Position numbers and translations under genes: made by a program
Notes under the pieces: generated by a model
Database searches by the model: none
Seen by the model: the letters and a program-made list of their open reading frames with translations, nothing else
Told to the model about the DNA's origin: nothing
In this document: positions 8,309-17,723 of the stretch, piece after piece
Position numbering within the stretch: the first letter of the stretch is position 1
Layout: each line of letters begins with the position of its first letter
Source of the DNA: Idiomarina aquatica
Lineage (GTDB): Bacteria; Pseudomonadota; Gammaproteobacteria; Enterobacterales; Alteromonadaceae
Length of the DNA: 64,000 nt
Direction: 5' to 3'
Assembly (NCBI RefSeq): GCF_003987185.1
Contig: NZ_PIPS01000003.1
Span: 124,001 to 188,000, forward strand

Positions 8309-10441
8309 TTATTTGTTGCGTAAAACGTTGTTAATACGACTGAGCATATCTTGAGTCGCGTACGGCTTTTTTAGAAAGCGGCTCGGCTCAACGTGATCAA
8401 ATTCATTATAGCCGCTGGTTAATATAACTTTTAAATTTGGCTTTAAGGTTAACGCTTGCTCCGCCAGTTCGATGCCGTTCATACCCCCTGGCATCATTAT
8501 GTCGCTAAACAGTAAATCGATGTTGGGGTTATTTTTTAAGGTTGTCAGTGCTTTTGCGCCTGAACTGGCAGTAAGCACTTTATAGCCGTAGCGCTTTAGT
8601 GTTTTACTCGAAGTTTCCAGCAAGAACTCTTCATCTTCTGCAATGAGAATCGTAAAGCCTGAGTTGGCCGATTCCAATGCCGGTTTCAATGATCCGACTT
8701 GGCTGTCAGAATCACTGGTTTTGGCTTTATAAGCGAGGAGCGGCAATTGTATTGTAACGCTTGTGCCTACAAACTCTTCACTTTCAATGGTCAGATCCCC
8801 TCCAGATTGCTGCACAAATCCATAGACCATACTCAAGCCTAAACCGGTGCCCTTCCCGCGCTCTTTAGTGGTATAAAACGGCTCGACAACTTTGTTTAAT
8901 AGTTGCTCAGGGATACCTTTTCCGGTATCGGTGACCCTAATAAACGCTAATTGTTCGGCTTGGCTGACGGTCACCGCAATGGTCAGAGTACCCCCAGTCG
9001 GCATCGCATCGCGGGCATTGATGCACAGATTTAATAATGCCGTTTGCAATTGTGCAGGATCGACAGATACCGTTATATCATCTGAACTTGGCAGATCGAG
9101 GACCAGTTTAATATGGCTGTCGATAGAACGTGCAAGTAAATCTCTGGTCTCGTTGATTAACTCGCTGATATCCACTTGTTGCGGACGCAATTGTTGCTTG
9201 CTGGCAAAAGCGAGTAATTGCTGATTTAATGAAGCGCCGCGTTCTGCTGCTTTGATGATCATTTTACTAAAATGAAGAGTTTCTTCATCGTTCACGTGCT
9301 TCCAACTCAATAGCTCTGCATTGTTTAGTATGACCGTCAGAAGGTTGTTAAAGTCGTGCGAAACACCACCGGTAAGCTGCCCTATAGCCTCTAGTTTTTG
9401 TGAATGAAACGTCTCGTTATCACGCTCTTTACGTTCGGTAATGTCAGCAGCAATGGTTGCTAGCTTTGATGGCTTTTGCTGATCGGTTTCTTCAAAAATA
9501 GGGAAGGTACGGTCACTGATCCAACGCACCTCGCCATCGCTGCGAATGATGCGATACTCTAGGGTTAACGGCTCTCGATTTAGGTTATTGAGCGATTCTA
9601 TGACCTTTTTTTTATCATCGGGGTGTATGCTGTCTCGCCATAAATATTTGTTTTTGTATATTTCTTGTCTCGGTATTCCATAAATTTTGCTAAATGCAGG
9701 AGACAAATAAAGCACGCGATCTTCGAGCAGATCCTCAAGCCAAAACACCTCGTCGATTTTTTCCGCAAGCTCTAAAAACTTTTTCTCACTTTGCCTTAAT
9801 TCATAGTCGAGACGCAGGCGTTTGTACTCGGATTTTAATAACGAAGCGACTAAGGGCACTAACATGGCGATGGCGATAAGCATTGCAAAAGAAAACCACA
9901 GCCGTTGATTCATCCGTTCTTGTTCGAGTTCCTCTCTCAAGGTTTTCTCAATACTTCGGATGTTGGAATTTAACAGGTAGCTGGCCTGACGAAGCTTAAC
10001 GTCATTGGGGTCGCCTGGAAAACTGTAATTCTGCAACTCTTGCCGAAAAACGCTGGTCGATTGGCTGAGCGTTTCGCTGGCAGTTTGAGAGTCAATTTTA
10101 CGATTGACCTCTCGAAACTCGTCGAGTGCTTGCTCAATCAATGCTAAGCCTGTGTTGTAGTGCCAAGGACTGGAAGCATCATCCTTTGATAAACTGACGT
10201 GCATGACTCCGGTGTGAAAATCTTCAACGGCCATGCCTATTTTTGAGATTAAGAATACTCGACTGTCAACCTCACGCTCTTTCCAGAGTAGTAGGCCTGA
10301 TATTATCGAAATAATAATGAGGCCTGCGGCAATAATAAAAGAAACTTGACGGTTTAGCTTGCGTTTCTGTTGCTGATTACGAAGCGGCACGGTTGCGACA
10401 CTCTGTGGTAGACGGCTCAAAAGGAGGTCTGGTAAACCCAA
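8309..10441 (-). CDS. Hybrid sensor histidine kinase (PAS-HisKA-HATPase-REC)
   Basis: This is a 710-residue membrane sensor kinase. It has an N-terminal membrane segment (about 33-52), a periplasmic helical region, a second membrane segment (about 180-200), a PAS domain with a PAC tail (about 215-340), an H-box (TGGVSHDFNNLLTVI), an ATPase domain (NLCINARDAM, GKGIPE, GKGTGLGLSMVYG) and a C-terminal receiver (FSDIMMPGG). The gene overlaps the upstream binding-protein gene by 65 bases, so the two are probably co-translated and the binding protein may be its periplasmic sensor partner. It converges with the EAL gene, three bases apart. The PAS-HWE-free architecture resembles kinases with a C-terminal receiver for internal phospho-transfer. 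Confidence 0.9.
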   Translation of the reverse strand: MGLPDLLLSRLPQSVATVPLRNQQQKRKLNRQVSFIIAAGLIIISIISGLLLWKEREVDSRVFLISKIGMAVEDFHTGVMHVSLSKDDASSPWHYNTGLALIEQALDEFREVNRKIDSQTASETLSQSTSVFRQELQNYSFPGDPNDVKLRQASYLLNSNIRSIEKTLREELEQERMNQRLWFSFAMLIAIAMLVPLVASLLKSEYKRLRLDYELRQSEKKFLELAEKIDEVFWLEDLLEDRVLYLSPAFSKIYGIPRQEIYKNKYLWRDSIHPDDKKKVIESLNNLNREPLTLEYRIIRSDGEVRWISDRTFPIFEETDQQKPSKLATIAADITERKERDNETFHSQKLEAIGQLTGGVSHDFNNLLTVILNNAELLSWKHVNDEETLHFSKMIIKAAERGASLNQQLLAFASKQQLRPQQVDISELINETRDLLARSIDSHIKLVLDLPSSDDITVSVDPAQLQTALLNLCINARDAMPTGGTLTIAVTVSQAEQLAFIRVTDTGKGIPEQLLNKVVEPFYTTKERGKGTGLGLSMVYGFVQQSGGDLTIESEEFVGTSVTIQLPLLAYKAKTSDSDSQVGSLKPALESANSGFTILIAEDEEFLLETSSKTLKRYGYKVLTASSGAKALTTLKNNPNIDLLFSDIMMPGGMNGIELAEQALTLKPNLKVILTSGYNEFDHVEPSRFLKKPYATQDMLSRINNVLRNK

Positions 10442-11216
10442 ATTTGGTCAAGTATTTTTGGTATTGGTTGGACTTCATAAATCGCTGTTGCGCTTGTTGT
10501 GCTTGCTCAAGCTTACTCTCTAAACGGTGAGAGAACAACAAAGCAGGTGCTAAGGCCTCATCCTGTAAATCCTGAATTGGAAAAACGTTGACTGAATTTA
10601 GTCGTTTTTTTCGGTATTCAAGCGTGGGGCGGGTCAATAACAGGACATCGGCCTTATCGGTTAGTACCATGGATACCCCGGCCTGCACGTCAGGGACCCG
10701 CTCGATAGTTTTACCAAGGTGGTGCTTTACGGCAAGTGTTTCTTCAATACTTCCGCTAAGCGTGACCAGTGTCTTCTGACGAAGAGTGTGAAGCTTTACC
10801 GGCCGGGATATTGGCGCGTCTTTCTTGGTTAAAATAGCAGCGTGAGTCAATGCTAAAGGGGACAAAAAGCAGCCAAAGGGTTTTCTTTGTTCTGTGATAA
10901 CCAAACCTGCGGCGATAACATCTACTCGATTTGATAATAACGCCGGCAATAATTGTTCAAAAGTCATCATGACCCATTCAACTTTTTCGTAACCGAGCGC
11001 GCTTGCCATGTCGCGCAATGCCGCTGGAAACAGACCTTGAACACCGCCGCTTTTATCGTAATAAGCATAAGGAGGTTCATTGGTATAGCCTGCTACCAAG
11101 GTTTTTGAATGATGCCTGGCTTGCGACTTCACAGGGCTAAGCGACTGCATGGCAAGTAGAGTGAGGGCGGCAACCGCTGTAAAAAACAGAATAAAAAAGT
11201 AACTTCTTTGCTTCAT
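10377..11216 (-). CDS. Periplasmic solute-binding protein (family 3-like), kinase-associated
   Basis: This 279-residue exported protein has an N-terminal signal or anchor (YFFILFFTAVAALTLLAMQS). Its fold resembles bacterial extracellular solute-binding family 3 (LVAGYTNEPPYAYYDKSGGV, then VEWVMMTFEQLLPALLSNRV and DVIAAGLVITEQRK). No permease or ATPase gene is near. Instead the gene overlaps a hybrid kinase by 65 bases, so a sensing role is more likely than transport, as in BvgS-type sensors where such domains are fused to the kinase. AAGGA precedes the ATG. An FNR-like site lies about 55 bases upstream. The ligand is unknown. Confidence 0.85.
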   Translation of the reverse strand: MKQRSYFFILFFTAVAALTLLAMQSLSPVKSQARHHSKTLVAGYTNEPPYAYYDKSGGVQGLFPAALRDMASALGYEKVEWVMMTFEQLLPALLSNRVDVIAAGLVITEQRKPFGCFLSPLALTHAAILTKKDAPISRPVKLHTLRQKTLVTLSGSIEETLAVKHHLGKTIERVPDVQAGVSMVLTDKADVLLLTRPTLEYRKKRLNSVNVFPIQDLQDEALAPALLFSHRLESKLEQAQQAQQRFMKSNQYQKYLTKFGFTRPPFEPSTTECRNRAAS

Positions 11217-11271
11217 GGGCGTCCTTTCCCAAACCGTAAATAATGAGTCATAGCAATAGTTGAAACTTTGA

Positions 11272-11285
11272 TTGATCTATATCAC
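11272..11285. promoter_or_regulatory. FNR/Anr-like box
   Basis: TTGATCTATATCAC matches the consensus TTGAT-N4-ATCAA at nine of ten fixed positions. It lies in the 206-base region between the leftward binding-protein/kinase genes (start 11216) and the rightward serine hydrolase (start 11423), about 55 and 138 bases from the two starts. Nothing else stands out in this region. Confidence 0.45.
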
Positions 11286-11422
11286 TTGATTGTAGAAGAG
11301 TATTTATGCTTTGAACATCAGTAAGTTTACTTAAATGAAATGGTTTCTGGTCGTTGTGTGTATTCGCTATTTGCCGTGAGTTGTTATAGCCTAAAAACCA
11401 AATTCCTTTCTGCTACTTTACC

Positions 11423-12823
11423 ATGAAATATTCTTTAACTTCACTACTGACGGCAGGCTTTGCCACCACCCTCTCGGCCACGGCATTCGCTTCGGAGGAA
11501 ACGCAAACCACCTTAAACGCTTACGCGGCAGGCTATAAGGCTAACTTCACCTGCAGTGCGGTTTTTAATGCTGGCAAATCAACGGCGCAAATAGAAGAAG
11601 ATGAACTCACCGGTATTTACCCGTTGATTGCGGATGCCGTTCATCAACTTGACGCCTCAATTAATACCCAGCAGCGCTGGGTGCGGGTGGCTTATGATGA
11701 CGGTAAGCGGGAACGCTACTCGGTTTGGCGGCCACGGCTCGGGTGTGTGGATTTACCCGTTGGTGCGGGCGCTGACAGTATCAAAAAAGTCCATCGCCCC
11801 TTTACCAAAGATACTTCTGCGCAGCCGGATAGCGGTGCGCCATGGCAGCATCATAACGGTGTCAACCAGGCAACCGGCAATCCGCGTTTAGATGCAGTGA
11901 TTAAGCAAGCTTTTAGCAAACATTACGGAGACGGTGCGCGTACGTCTGCGGTGTTAATTGCAACACCGGATAAGATTCTGGCGGAGCATTACAAACAAGG
12001 ATTCACGCCGGAAACCGCCCAACGTACCTGGTCGGTTGCGAAAAGTATCGGTGCCAGCGTGATCGGGGCAGCGGTGCAACAAGGCATTGTCACAACCAAA
12101 CAGAAAGCGGGTCTCGAGAATTGGTCACATCCACTTGATCCGCGTCAGCATATTACTCTGGAAAATCTGTTACATATGTCTTCCGGACTGGACAGCAATA
12201 AGGCAGGCAACCGCACCGATCGGGTCTACATGGGCGGGGGGCTGGTGAGCGATACGGCAACCGAAACCGCGCTGGAAGTTGAACCGGGTTCCCGTTGGAA
12301 GTATGCCAATAACGACACCATGCTGGCGCTGAGAGTCCTGCGCGAGGCCATGGCAAGCGAAGAGGATTACGTCAAATTTCCCTACACATCGCTGCTCGAT
12401 AAGATCGGTATGCGTCATACGTTTTTGGAAACCGACTGGCAAAACGACTTTATCCTGTCGTCGCAGGTATGGACTACGTCGCGAGATTTAGCGCGGTTGG
12501 GCGTATTGCATTTACAACAAGGTGAATGGCAGGGCGAACAGATTCTTCCGGGCAATTGGTTGGATTATATCAGCGAACCAGCGCCGGCACAGCCGCCTGA
12601 AAATGCGCCGGGGTATGGAGCGCAGTGGTGGCTGTACAATGAACGTTTTCCAGAACTGCCCGACGATACCATTGCTGCGCGCGGGAATCGCGGCCAGTTT
12701 TTGCTGGTCATTCCAAGCGAAAATCTGGTTATCGTCCGTCGCGGTTATGACTTAGCAGGTCAGCAAGGGTTCAGTGAACACGACTTTGCGCGCGATGTGC
12801 TACGTGCGTTAAAGCGCGATTAA
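11423..12823 (+). CDS. Exported beta-lactamase-family serine hydrolase
   Basis: This is a 466-residue secreted hydrolase of the class C beta-lactamase / D-aminopeptidase / esterase superfamily. The signal peptide ends near ATAFA. The catalytic SxxK is S204-V-A-K207 (TWSVAKSIG), and YAN in KYANNDT is the second motif. Residues 25-140 form an N-terminal region unlike the hydrolase fold, with two cysteines (about 44 and 108) that could form a disulfide in the periplasm. The family includes penicillin-binding-like proteins and esterases, so the substrate cannot be named. No good ribosome-binding site precedes the ATG. The gene stands alone, 58 bases before an MCP gene. Confidence 0.88.
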   Translation: MKYSLTSLLTAGFATTLSATAFASEETQTTLNAYAAGYKANFTCSAVFNAGKSTAQIEEDELTGIYPLIADAVHQLDASINTQQRWVRVAYDDGKRERYSVWRPRLGCVDLPVGAGADSIKKVHRPFTKDTSAQPDSGAPWQHHNGVNQATGNPRLDAVIKQAFSKHYGDGARTSAVLIATPDKILAEHYKQGFTPETAQRTWSVAKSIGASVIGAAVQQGIVTTKQKAGLENWSHPLDPRQHITLENLLHMSSGLDSNKAGNRTDRVYMGGGLVSDTATETALEVEPGSRWKYANNDTMLALRVLREAMASEEDYVKFPYTSLLDKIGMRHTFLETDWQNDFILSSQVWTTSRDLARLGVLHLQQGEWQGEQILPGNWLDYISEPAPAQPPENAPGYGAQWWLYNERFPELPDDTIAARGNRGQFLLVIPSENLVIVRRGYDLAGQQGFSEHDFARDVLRALKRD

Positions 12824-12881
12824 GAAATTTTTATTACGGTCGATAATAAGCTCTATATAACAATAAAAAAGTGGCTGGGTT

Positions 12882-14930
12882 ATGCAAATAAAAGGCTCTT
12901 TGCAGCGTAAGCTGATTATTTCTATTTCTGGTGTGTTGGTGGTGCTACTGGCCGCTTTTGGTATTTTTGTCACGCAAACCATTGCCGAACTGACGCGCGA
13001 CAAAACAGAAGCCCAGGTGGCGGAACTGATAGAGCTTAAGGCTGCCGAAATAAAGAGCTTTTTTGCTGAACGCGCACGTATTCCGTTATCGGTACTGACT
13101 GACCCGCGGGTAACAGACTGGCTTGCCAGTTATGATCAGCGTGGTAAAGATCTATCCACCGATGATACGTACCAGTCCATTACGCGGACCTTTCAGAATC
13201 TGGCCAGTAATGACGCCACCATCAAGTCGGTGTTTATGGGCTCAGCCAACACCTATGAATACCTTTATGAACAAGGACGCGTTGGTGTGGACACTTCAGG
13301 GCCAGATGCTGGCGATCCGTCCATGGGTTATTTCACCAATCAGCGTCCCTGGTGGCATCAGGCGATAGAGAAGGACCGTTTGTACCTAACCTCACCGCAA
13401 GTGGATGCAACGGATGGTACGATTTCTTCGGTACTGCAAATGCCAATCAAAAACGCGAGCGGTGAATTACTAGGTGTTGGTGGTGTTGATATTCTGATCA
13501 CTACCATTGCGGATTTGGTTGATGGCATTAAGTATCAGGGCGACGGCAAAGCTTTTCTGGTCAATGAAGAAAACCAGTTGGTGTACTTCCCAACCGAGGA
13601 TGTTGAACTCGATTTAAACACGCCGATTGGCAAGCTCGATGGTATTTATGAACGCGCTCTGGATGTGCCGACCGCGGGTTTTGCCGCATTAGCCGAGGCG
13701 ATGACACAAGAACCCCGGGGGAGCGGTATTGAAGTGACCTGGAAAGGCCGCAATTATCGTGTTTTCTATGTGCCTATTGCATTGCAACAGCCTTATATTG
13801 ACTGGCAGCTCGGGTTGTTGGTGCCCAGCTCAATGATTGAGTCCCCAATTAGTCAGGCTCGCTGGTCATCCTTTGCAATCTTAATGCTGATTATCGTGGT
13901 GCTGACGTTGGTGACGTATTACGTTTCGATGAAGGTGTTCAAACCGGTCAAACAAATTGCTGCGGCGATGGAAGATGTCGCTCAGGGCGACGGTGATTTA
14001 ACGCGTCGGCTGAATATTGATTCAGACGACGAAGTGGGCAGTATGGCGCGTGCGTTTAATCGGTTCTCAGATCGCATTCAGCAACTGATTGCGCACGCTA
14101 ACCAATCCTCTGAGCAGGTCTCCGAGGCTGCTGATAGAGTGTCAAAAACGGTGAATGAATTTAACCGGGAAATGCAAAATGAGCAGCAGCAACTGGAGCG
14201 TATCGTAGCTGCGGTTCAGCGCATGAATGCCGCCAGCGATACCATCAATGACTATGCTGGCGATGCCACTCAGGCGGTGGAAGAAGCGGCGGATTCGGTG
14301 GCCGTTGTGGCGAATAACTCTCACAAAACCCAGCAAGTGATCAGTAACGTTTCGAAATCCATCTCAAGTGCAACCGAGGCGGTACAGAGCTTAAATGACG
14401 ATGTCGGTAACATCAGTACCGTGCTTGATGTCATCACCGGGATTGCCGAGCAAACCAATTTGCTGGCGTTAAACGCGGCGATAGAGGCTGCCCGTGCCGG
14501 TGAGCAGGGGCGAGGGTTTGCGGTGGTCGCCGATGAGGTGCGAACACTGGCCACGCGCACACAGGAATCAACGGACCATATTCAGGCGACGGTCGAGAAG
14601 TTGCAGCGCGGTGCCAATAAGGTGAAACAGGCGATGGAGCATACCGACGCGATGAGCGACGACGGAGAGCAGCAGGTAGAGCGTGTGCTGTCAGCCATTA
14701 CGCAAATCGAGCAGGCGATGCGTAAGGTCACCGATATGAACCGCAGTATTTCTGATGCAACGGGTGAACAAAGCACGCTTGCGGCCGAAGTTAACACTGA
14801 GCTGGAGAGTGTTCATAGTTTGACCGAACAAATGGTGGAACACTCCAGCGCAATGCAAGCCGATTTTCACCGGCTGCGTGATATTTCTGCGGAACTGAAA
14901 GGCACGGTCGGGCGTTTTAAGATCCAGTGA
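12882..14930 (+). CDS. Methyl-accepting chemotaxis protein with dCache sensor
   Basis: This is a 682-residue chemoreceptor. It has a membrane segment at about 9-30 and a large periplasmic double-Cache domain (about 35-310; note the [21 protein letters not shown] region and [13 protein letters not shown] typical of Cache receptors for amino acids or organic acids). A second membrane segment lies at about 325-345, followed by HAMP and a full signalling domain ([20 protein letters not shown] followed by [20 protein letters not shown]). It has no C-terminal CheR-tethering pentapeptide (it ends VGRFKIQ). The 3' end overlaps the convergent OsmC-YcaO gene by 14 bases. Confidence 0.93.
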   Translation: MQIKGSLQRKLIISISGVLVVLLAAFGIFVTQTIAELTRDKTEAQVAELIELKAAEIKSFFAERARIPLSVLTDPRVTDWLASYDQRGKDLSTDDTYQSITRTFQNLASNDATIKSVFMGSANTYEYLYEQGRVGVDTSGPDAGDPSMGYFTNQRPWWHQAIEKDRLYLTSPQVDATDGTISSVLQMPIKNASGELLGVGGVDILITTIADLVDGIKYQGDGKAFLVNEENQLVYFPTEDVELDLNTPIGKLDGIYERALDVPTAGFAALAEAMTQEPRGSGIEVTWKGRNYRVFYVPIALQQPYIDWQLGLLVPSSMIESPISQARWSSFAILMLIIVVLTLVTYYVSMKVFKPVKQIAAAMEDVAQGDGDLTRRLNIDSDDEVGSMARAFNRFSDRIQQLIAHANQSSEQVSEAADRVSKTVNEFNREMQNEQQQLERIVAAVQRMNAASDTINDYAGDATQAVEEAADSVAVVANNSHKTQQVISNVSKSISSATEAVQSLNDDVGNISTVLDVITGIAEQTNLLALNAAIEAARAGEQGRGFAVVADEVRTLATRTQESTDHIQATVEKLQRGANKVKQAMEHTDAMSDDGEQQVERVLSAITQIEQAMRKVTDMNRSISDATGEQSTLAAEVNTELESVHSLTEQMVEHSSAMQADFHRLRDISAELKGTVGRFKIQ

Positions 14931-17109
14931 TACGACGTGCTCTTGCCTGGTGCAGTTTTTTGTAGCTGTCCAGCAGTTTCAAATGACGGTCGATCCCTTC
15001 CAGGTTCATGCTGGTTGGGGTCAGGCCATAGAACCGGGTGCTTCCGTGAACGGAACCAATGACCGCTTCAATCACGTCTTCACCGTACATACGGCCAAGG
15101 TTATAACGGAAGTCGTCCAGCTCCAGTTCGTCATCGAGGGTAATCTCGAGCACCGCTTCTACCGCTCGGTAAAACAGCACTCGCTCAACGGTGTTGTCGT
15201 TATACTGCAGGAACATCTCGACGTATTCCTGCGCGTCTTCGTGACGTTGCAGCGCCAGGTAAATCAGTAGTTTTAGCTCAAGAATGGTGAGCTGGCCCCA
15301 GACACTGTTCTCATCAAACTCGATACCAATCAGCGTGATGATGTCCATATAGTTGTCCAACTGACTGTTTTCCAGCCGTTCGACCAGATCGCCCAGTTGT
15401 TCATCGGACAAACGGTGTAAATTAAGAATGTCCTCGCGGTACTGAAGCGCCACGTTCGTATTGTCCCAGACCAAGTCTTCCACCGGATACACTTCGGAAT
15501 AGTCGGGCACGAGAATACGGCAGACCGGCGCGCCTAAATCGTCGTGTACCATGATGTAGGATTCTTTACCCAGTTCGGCAAGAATGCCAAACAGTATTTC
15601 TGCTTCTTCTTCATTACTGGAGGCGGTAAAGTCCCATGCGACGAACTCAACATCGGATTTCGCGCTAAAGAAGCGCCATGAAACCACCCCCGATGAATCA
15701 ATAAAGTGTTCGACGAAGTTGTTGGGCTCGGTGACCGCCATCGAGTTGAACGTTGGCGGTGGCAAATCGTTCAGCCCTTCAAAACTGCGGCCCTGCAGCA
15801 GCTCGGTCAGGCTACGCTCGAGTGCCACTTCGAAGCTGGGGTGAGCACCGAAGGAGGCAAACACGCCGCCGGTGCGGGGGTTCATGAGAGTGACACACAT
15901 GACCGGAAACTGACCGCCTAATGACGCGTCTTTTACCAGTACCGGGTAGCCTTGTTGTTCGAGGCCTTGGATACCCGCCAGGATATCAGGGTACTGAGCA
16001 AGGACTTCCTGAGGCACATCCGGCAGTGCAATTTCCTGTTCAATAATGTGTTTTTTAACAGCCCGCTCGAAAATTTCCGACAAGCACTGCACCTGAGCTT
16101 CGGCCATCGTGTTACCGGCACTCATGCCATTACTCAGATACAGGTTCTCGATCAGGTTGGATGGGAAGTAAACGGTTTCGCCATCGGAGTGACGTATAAA
16201 AGGCAAGGCAACGATACCGCGATCGCTGCGACCGGAATTGGTGTCAATCAGATGGGAACCGCGTAATTCGCCTTCCGGATCGTAGAAAGCACGGGTGTAG
16301 TCGTCCAACAAGCCTTCGGGAAGTTGATCGTCAGGGCCTGGCTTAAACCACTTTTCATTGGGGTAGTGGACAAACTCGGCGTTCGCAATTTCTTCACCAA
16401 AGAACTGGTCGTTGTAAAAGAAATTACAGCTTAAGCGCTCGATAAATTCTCCGAGTGCAGAGCACAGCGCGCTTTCTTTGCTGGCGCCTTTACCGTTAGT
16501 GAAACACATATGTGAGGCCGCATCACGAACGTGCAAGGACCAGACATTCGGAACGATATTGCGCCAAGAAGAAACTTCGATTTTCATGCCCAGATCCGCC
16601 AAAATGCGGGTCATGTTTTTGATGGTATCTTCCAATGGCAGATCTTTACCTTCAATGAAGGTTTTGCGATCGCCATCGGGATCGATGGTCAGCAGCGCCT
16701 GTGCGTTTTGGGTAATACTTTCAACGGCTTCAACATCAAACTCGAGGTCGTTTTCGATCACACGCTTTACTGCGCAGCGCTCAGCCGCACGAATAATTCC
16801 GGTACGATCTTTGTCAGAAAGATCGGCCGGTAACTCCACCTGAATTTTGAACAGCTGTTTATAGCGATCTTCCGGATCCACCACGTTGTTCTGCGAAATG
16901 CGGATATTCTCGGTGGGAATATCCCGTGAGTCGCAGTACAAACGAATGAAGTGCGCTGCGCACATCACCGATGAGGCAAGGAAATAATCGAAAGGCCCCG
17001 GCGCTGAACCGTCGCCTTTATAGCGGATCGGTTGATCAGAGATAACGGTAAAGTCGTCAAATTTCGCCTCAAGGCGCATGTTTTCAAGAAAACGAACGTT
17101 GATTTCCAT
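14917..17109 (-). CDS. OsmC-YcaO fusion protein
   Basis: This is a 730-residue protein of two joined families. Residues 1 to about 135 form an OsmC-like domain with both redox cysteines in place (C50 in [10 protein letters not shown]112 in AERCAVKRV), as in hydroperoxide-reducing OsmC/Ohr proteins. The rest is a YcaO domain ([19 protein letters not shown] and [19 protein letters not shown] carry the Glu residues expected to bind ATP/Mg), with a C-terminal helical region of E. coli YcaO type. YcaO enzymes activate amide oxygens with ATP; E. coli YcaO is linked to RimO-dependent ribosomal S12 methylthiolation. No RiPP precursor or dehydrogenase gene is nearby, so a housekeeping YcaO is the better reading. 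Confidence 0.9.
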   Translation of the reverse strand: MEINVRFLENMRLEAKFDDFTVISDQPIRYKGDGSAPGPFDYFLASSVMCAAHFIRLYCDSRDIPTENIRISQNNVVDPEDRYKQLFKIQVELPADLSDKDRTGIIRAAERCAVKRVIENDLEFDVEAVESITQNAQALLTIDPDGDRKTFIEGKDLPLEDTIKNMTRILADLGMKIEVSSWRNIVPNVWSLHVRDAASHMCFTNGKGASKESALCSALGEFIERLSCNFFYNDQFFGEEIANAEFVHYPNEKWFKPGPDDQLPEGLLDDYTRAFYDPEGELRGSHLIDTNSGRSDRGIVALPFIRHSDGETVYFPSNLIENLYLSNGMSAGNTMAEAQVQCLSEIFERAVKKHIIEQEIALPDVPQEVLAQYPDILAGIQGLEQQGYPVLVKDASLGGQFPVMCVTLMNPRTGGVFASFGAHPSFEVALERSLTELLQGRSFEGLNDLPPPTFNSMAVTEPNNFVEHFIDSSGVVSWRFFSAKSDVEFVAWDFTASSNEEEAEILFGILAELGKESYIMVHDDLGAPVCRILVPDYSEVYPVEDLVWDNTNVALQYREDILNLHRLSDEQLGDLVERLENSQLDNYMDIITLIGIEFDENSVWGQLTILELKLLIYLALQRHEDAQEYVEMFLQYNDNTVERVLFYRAVEAVLEITLDDELELDDFRYNLGRMYGEDVIEAVIGSVHGSTRFYGLTPTSMNLEGIDRHLKLLDSYKKLHQARARRITGS

Positions 17110-17153
17110 AGGGAGCAGGCTTTCGCTTGTAGTAGTGAACGGATAGTAAGCAT

Positions 17154-17180
17154 GAAAGTGCGGGATTATCCCACACTTTC
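17154..17180. terminator. Hairpin between DUF3750 and OsmC-YcaO genes
   Basis: GAAAGTG (17154-17160) pairs with CACTTTC (17174-17180), and inside it GGGAT pairs with ATCCC. The hairpin begins three bases after the DUF3750 stop codon and ends 45 bases before the OsmC-YcaO start. No T-run follows, so it may be an attenuating or RNA-stabilising hairpin instead of a true intrinsic terminator. Confidence 0.4.
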
Positions 17181-17182
17181 AG

Positions 17183-17722
17183 TTATTGATCATTATCGGC
17201 GTAGCCGCTGCCAATGGCACTGAAGGGTAATTTCAGGCCTAGCTCGGGAATTTGCAGGGCGATCCATGCCGGAAAGGTATTGCTGTTGGGGCCGGGTATG
17301 ACCTCATATTCATTGGCCCATGGGTAACGTTCCGCGGCTTGCTCGATTTGCGGGATTAGCTGAGCGGCTTTGGCGCCACTGAGCGACAACAGCTTATCGG
17401 GTTTGGCGCCGTACCAGAAGCGATCGGGGGTGGCTGTTTTATAAACGCGCAGGGCGGGGCGGCCGTGTTCAACACCCCAGCCAACCACTTCGTAGACCGT
17501 GTATTCAGCAGCATCCTGTGGCTTTACGGCCAGCCAGGTATGCACTGCAAACCAGCCGCGCCAACCAAACGCATCGGCCGCATAAGCTTCGATAACCGCC
17601 TCACGTTGCACAGCAGGGTCCGGTGCAATCCCCGCCGGTTCACGCGACGTGTTGCGCCAGTCGCCGGAAGAGCAAGCAACGAGAAAACCGGCGACAATAA
17701 CAATAAAGGACTGCCTCAACAC
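17183..17722 (-). CDS. DUF3750 family lipoprotein
   Basis: This is a predicted outer- or inner-membrane lipoprotein of about 179 residues. The N-terminus has a hydrophobic core ending in a lipobox (GFLVACSSG). The mature part matches the DUF3750 pattern: HTWLAVKP, YEVVGWG, DRFWYGAKPDKLLSLSG, RYPWANEYEVIPGPNSNTFPAWI and LPFSAIGSGY. The function of the family is unknown. I chose GTG 17722, just after the gdhA stop, because it gives a standard lipoprotein signal; ATG 17752 would overlap gdhA by 29 bases and add ten residues. Confidence 0.8.
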   Translation of the reverse strand: MLRQSFIVIVAGFLVACSSGDWRNTSREPAGIAPDPAVQREAVIEAYAADAFGWRGWFAVHTWLAVKPQDAAEYTVYEVVGWGVEHGRPALRVYKTATPDRFWYGAKPDKLLSLSGAKAAQLIPQIEQAAERYPWANEYEVIPGPNSNTFPAWIALQIPELGLKLPFSAIGSGYADNDQ

Positions 17723-17723
17723 G

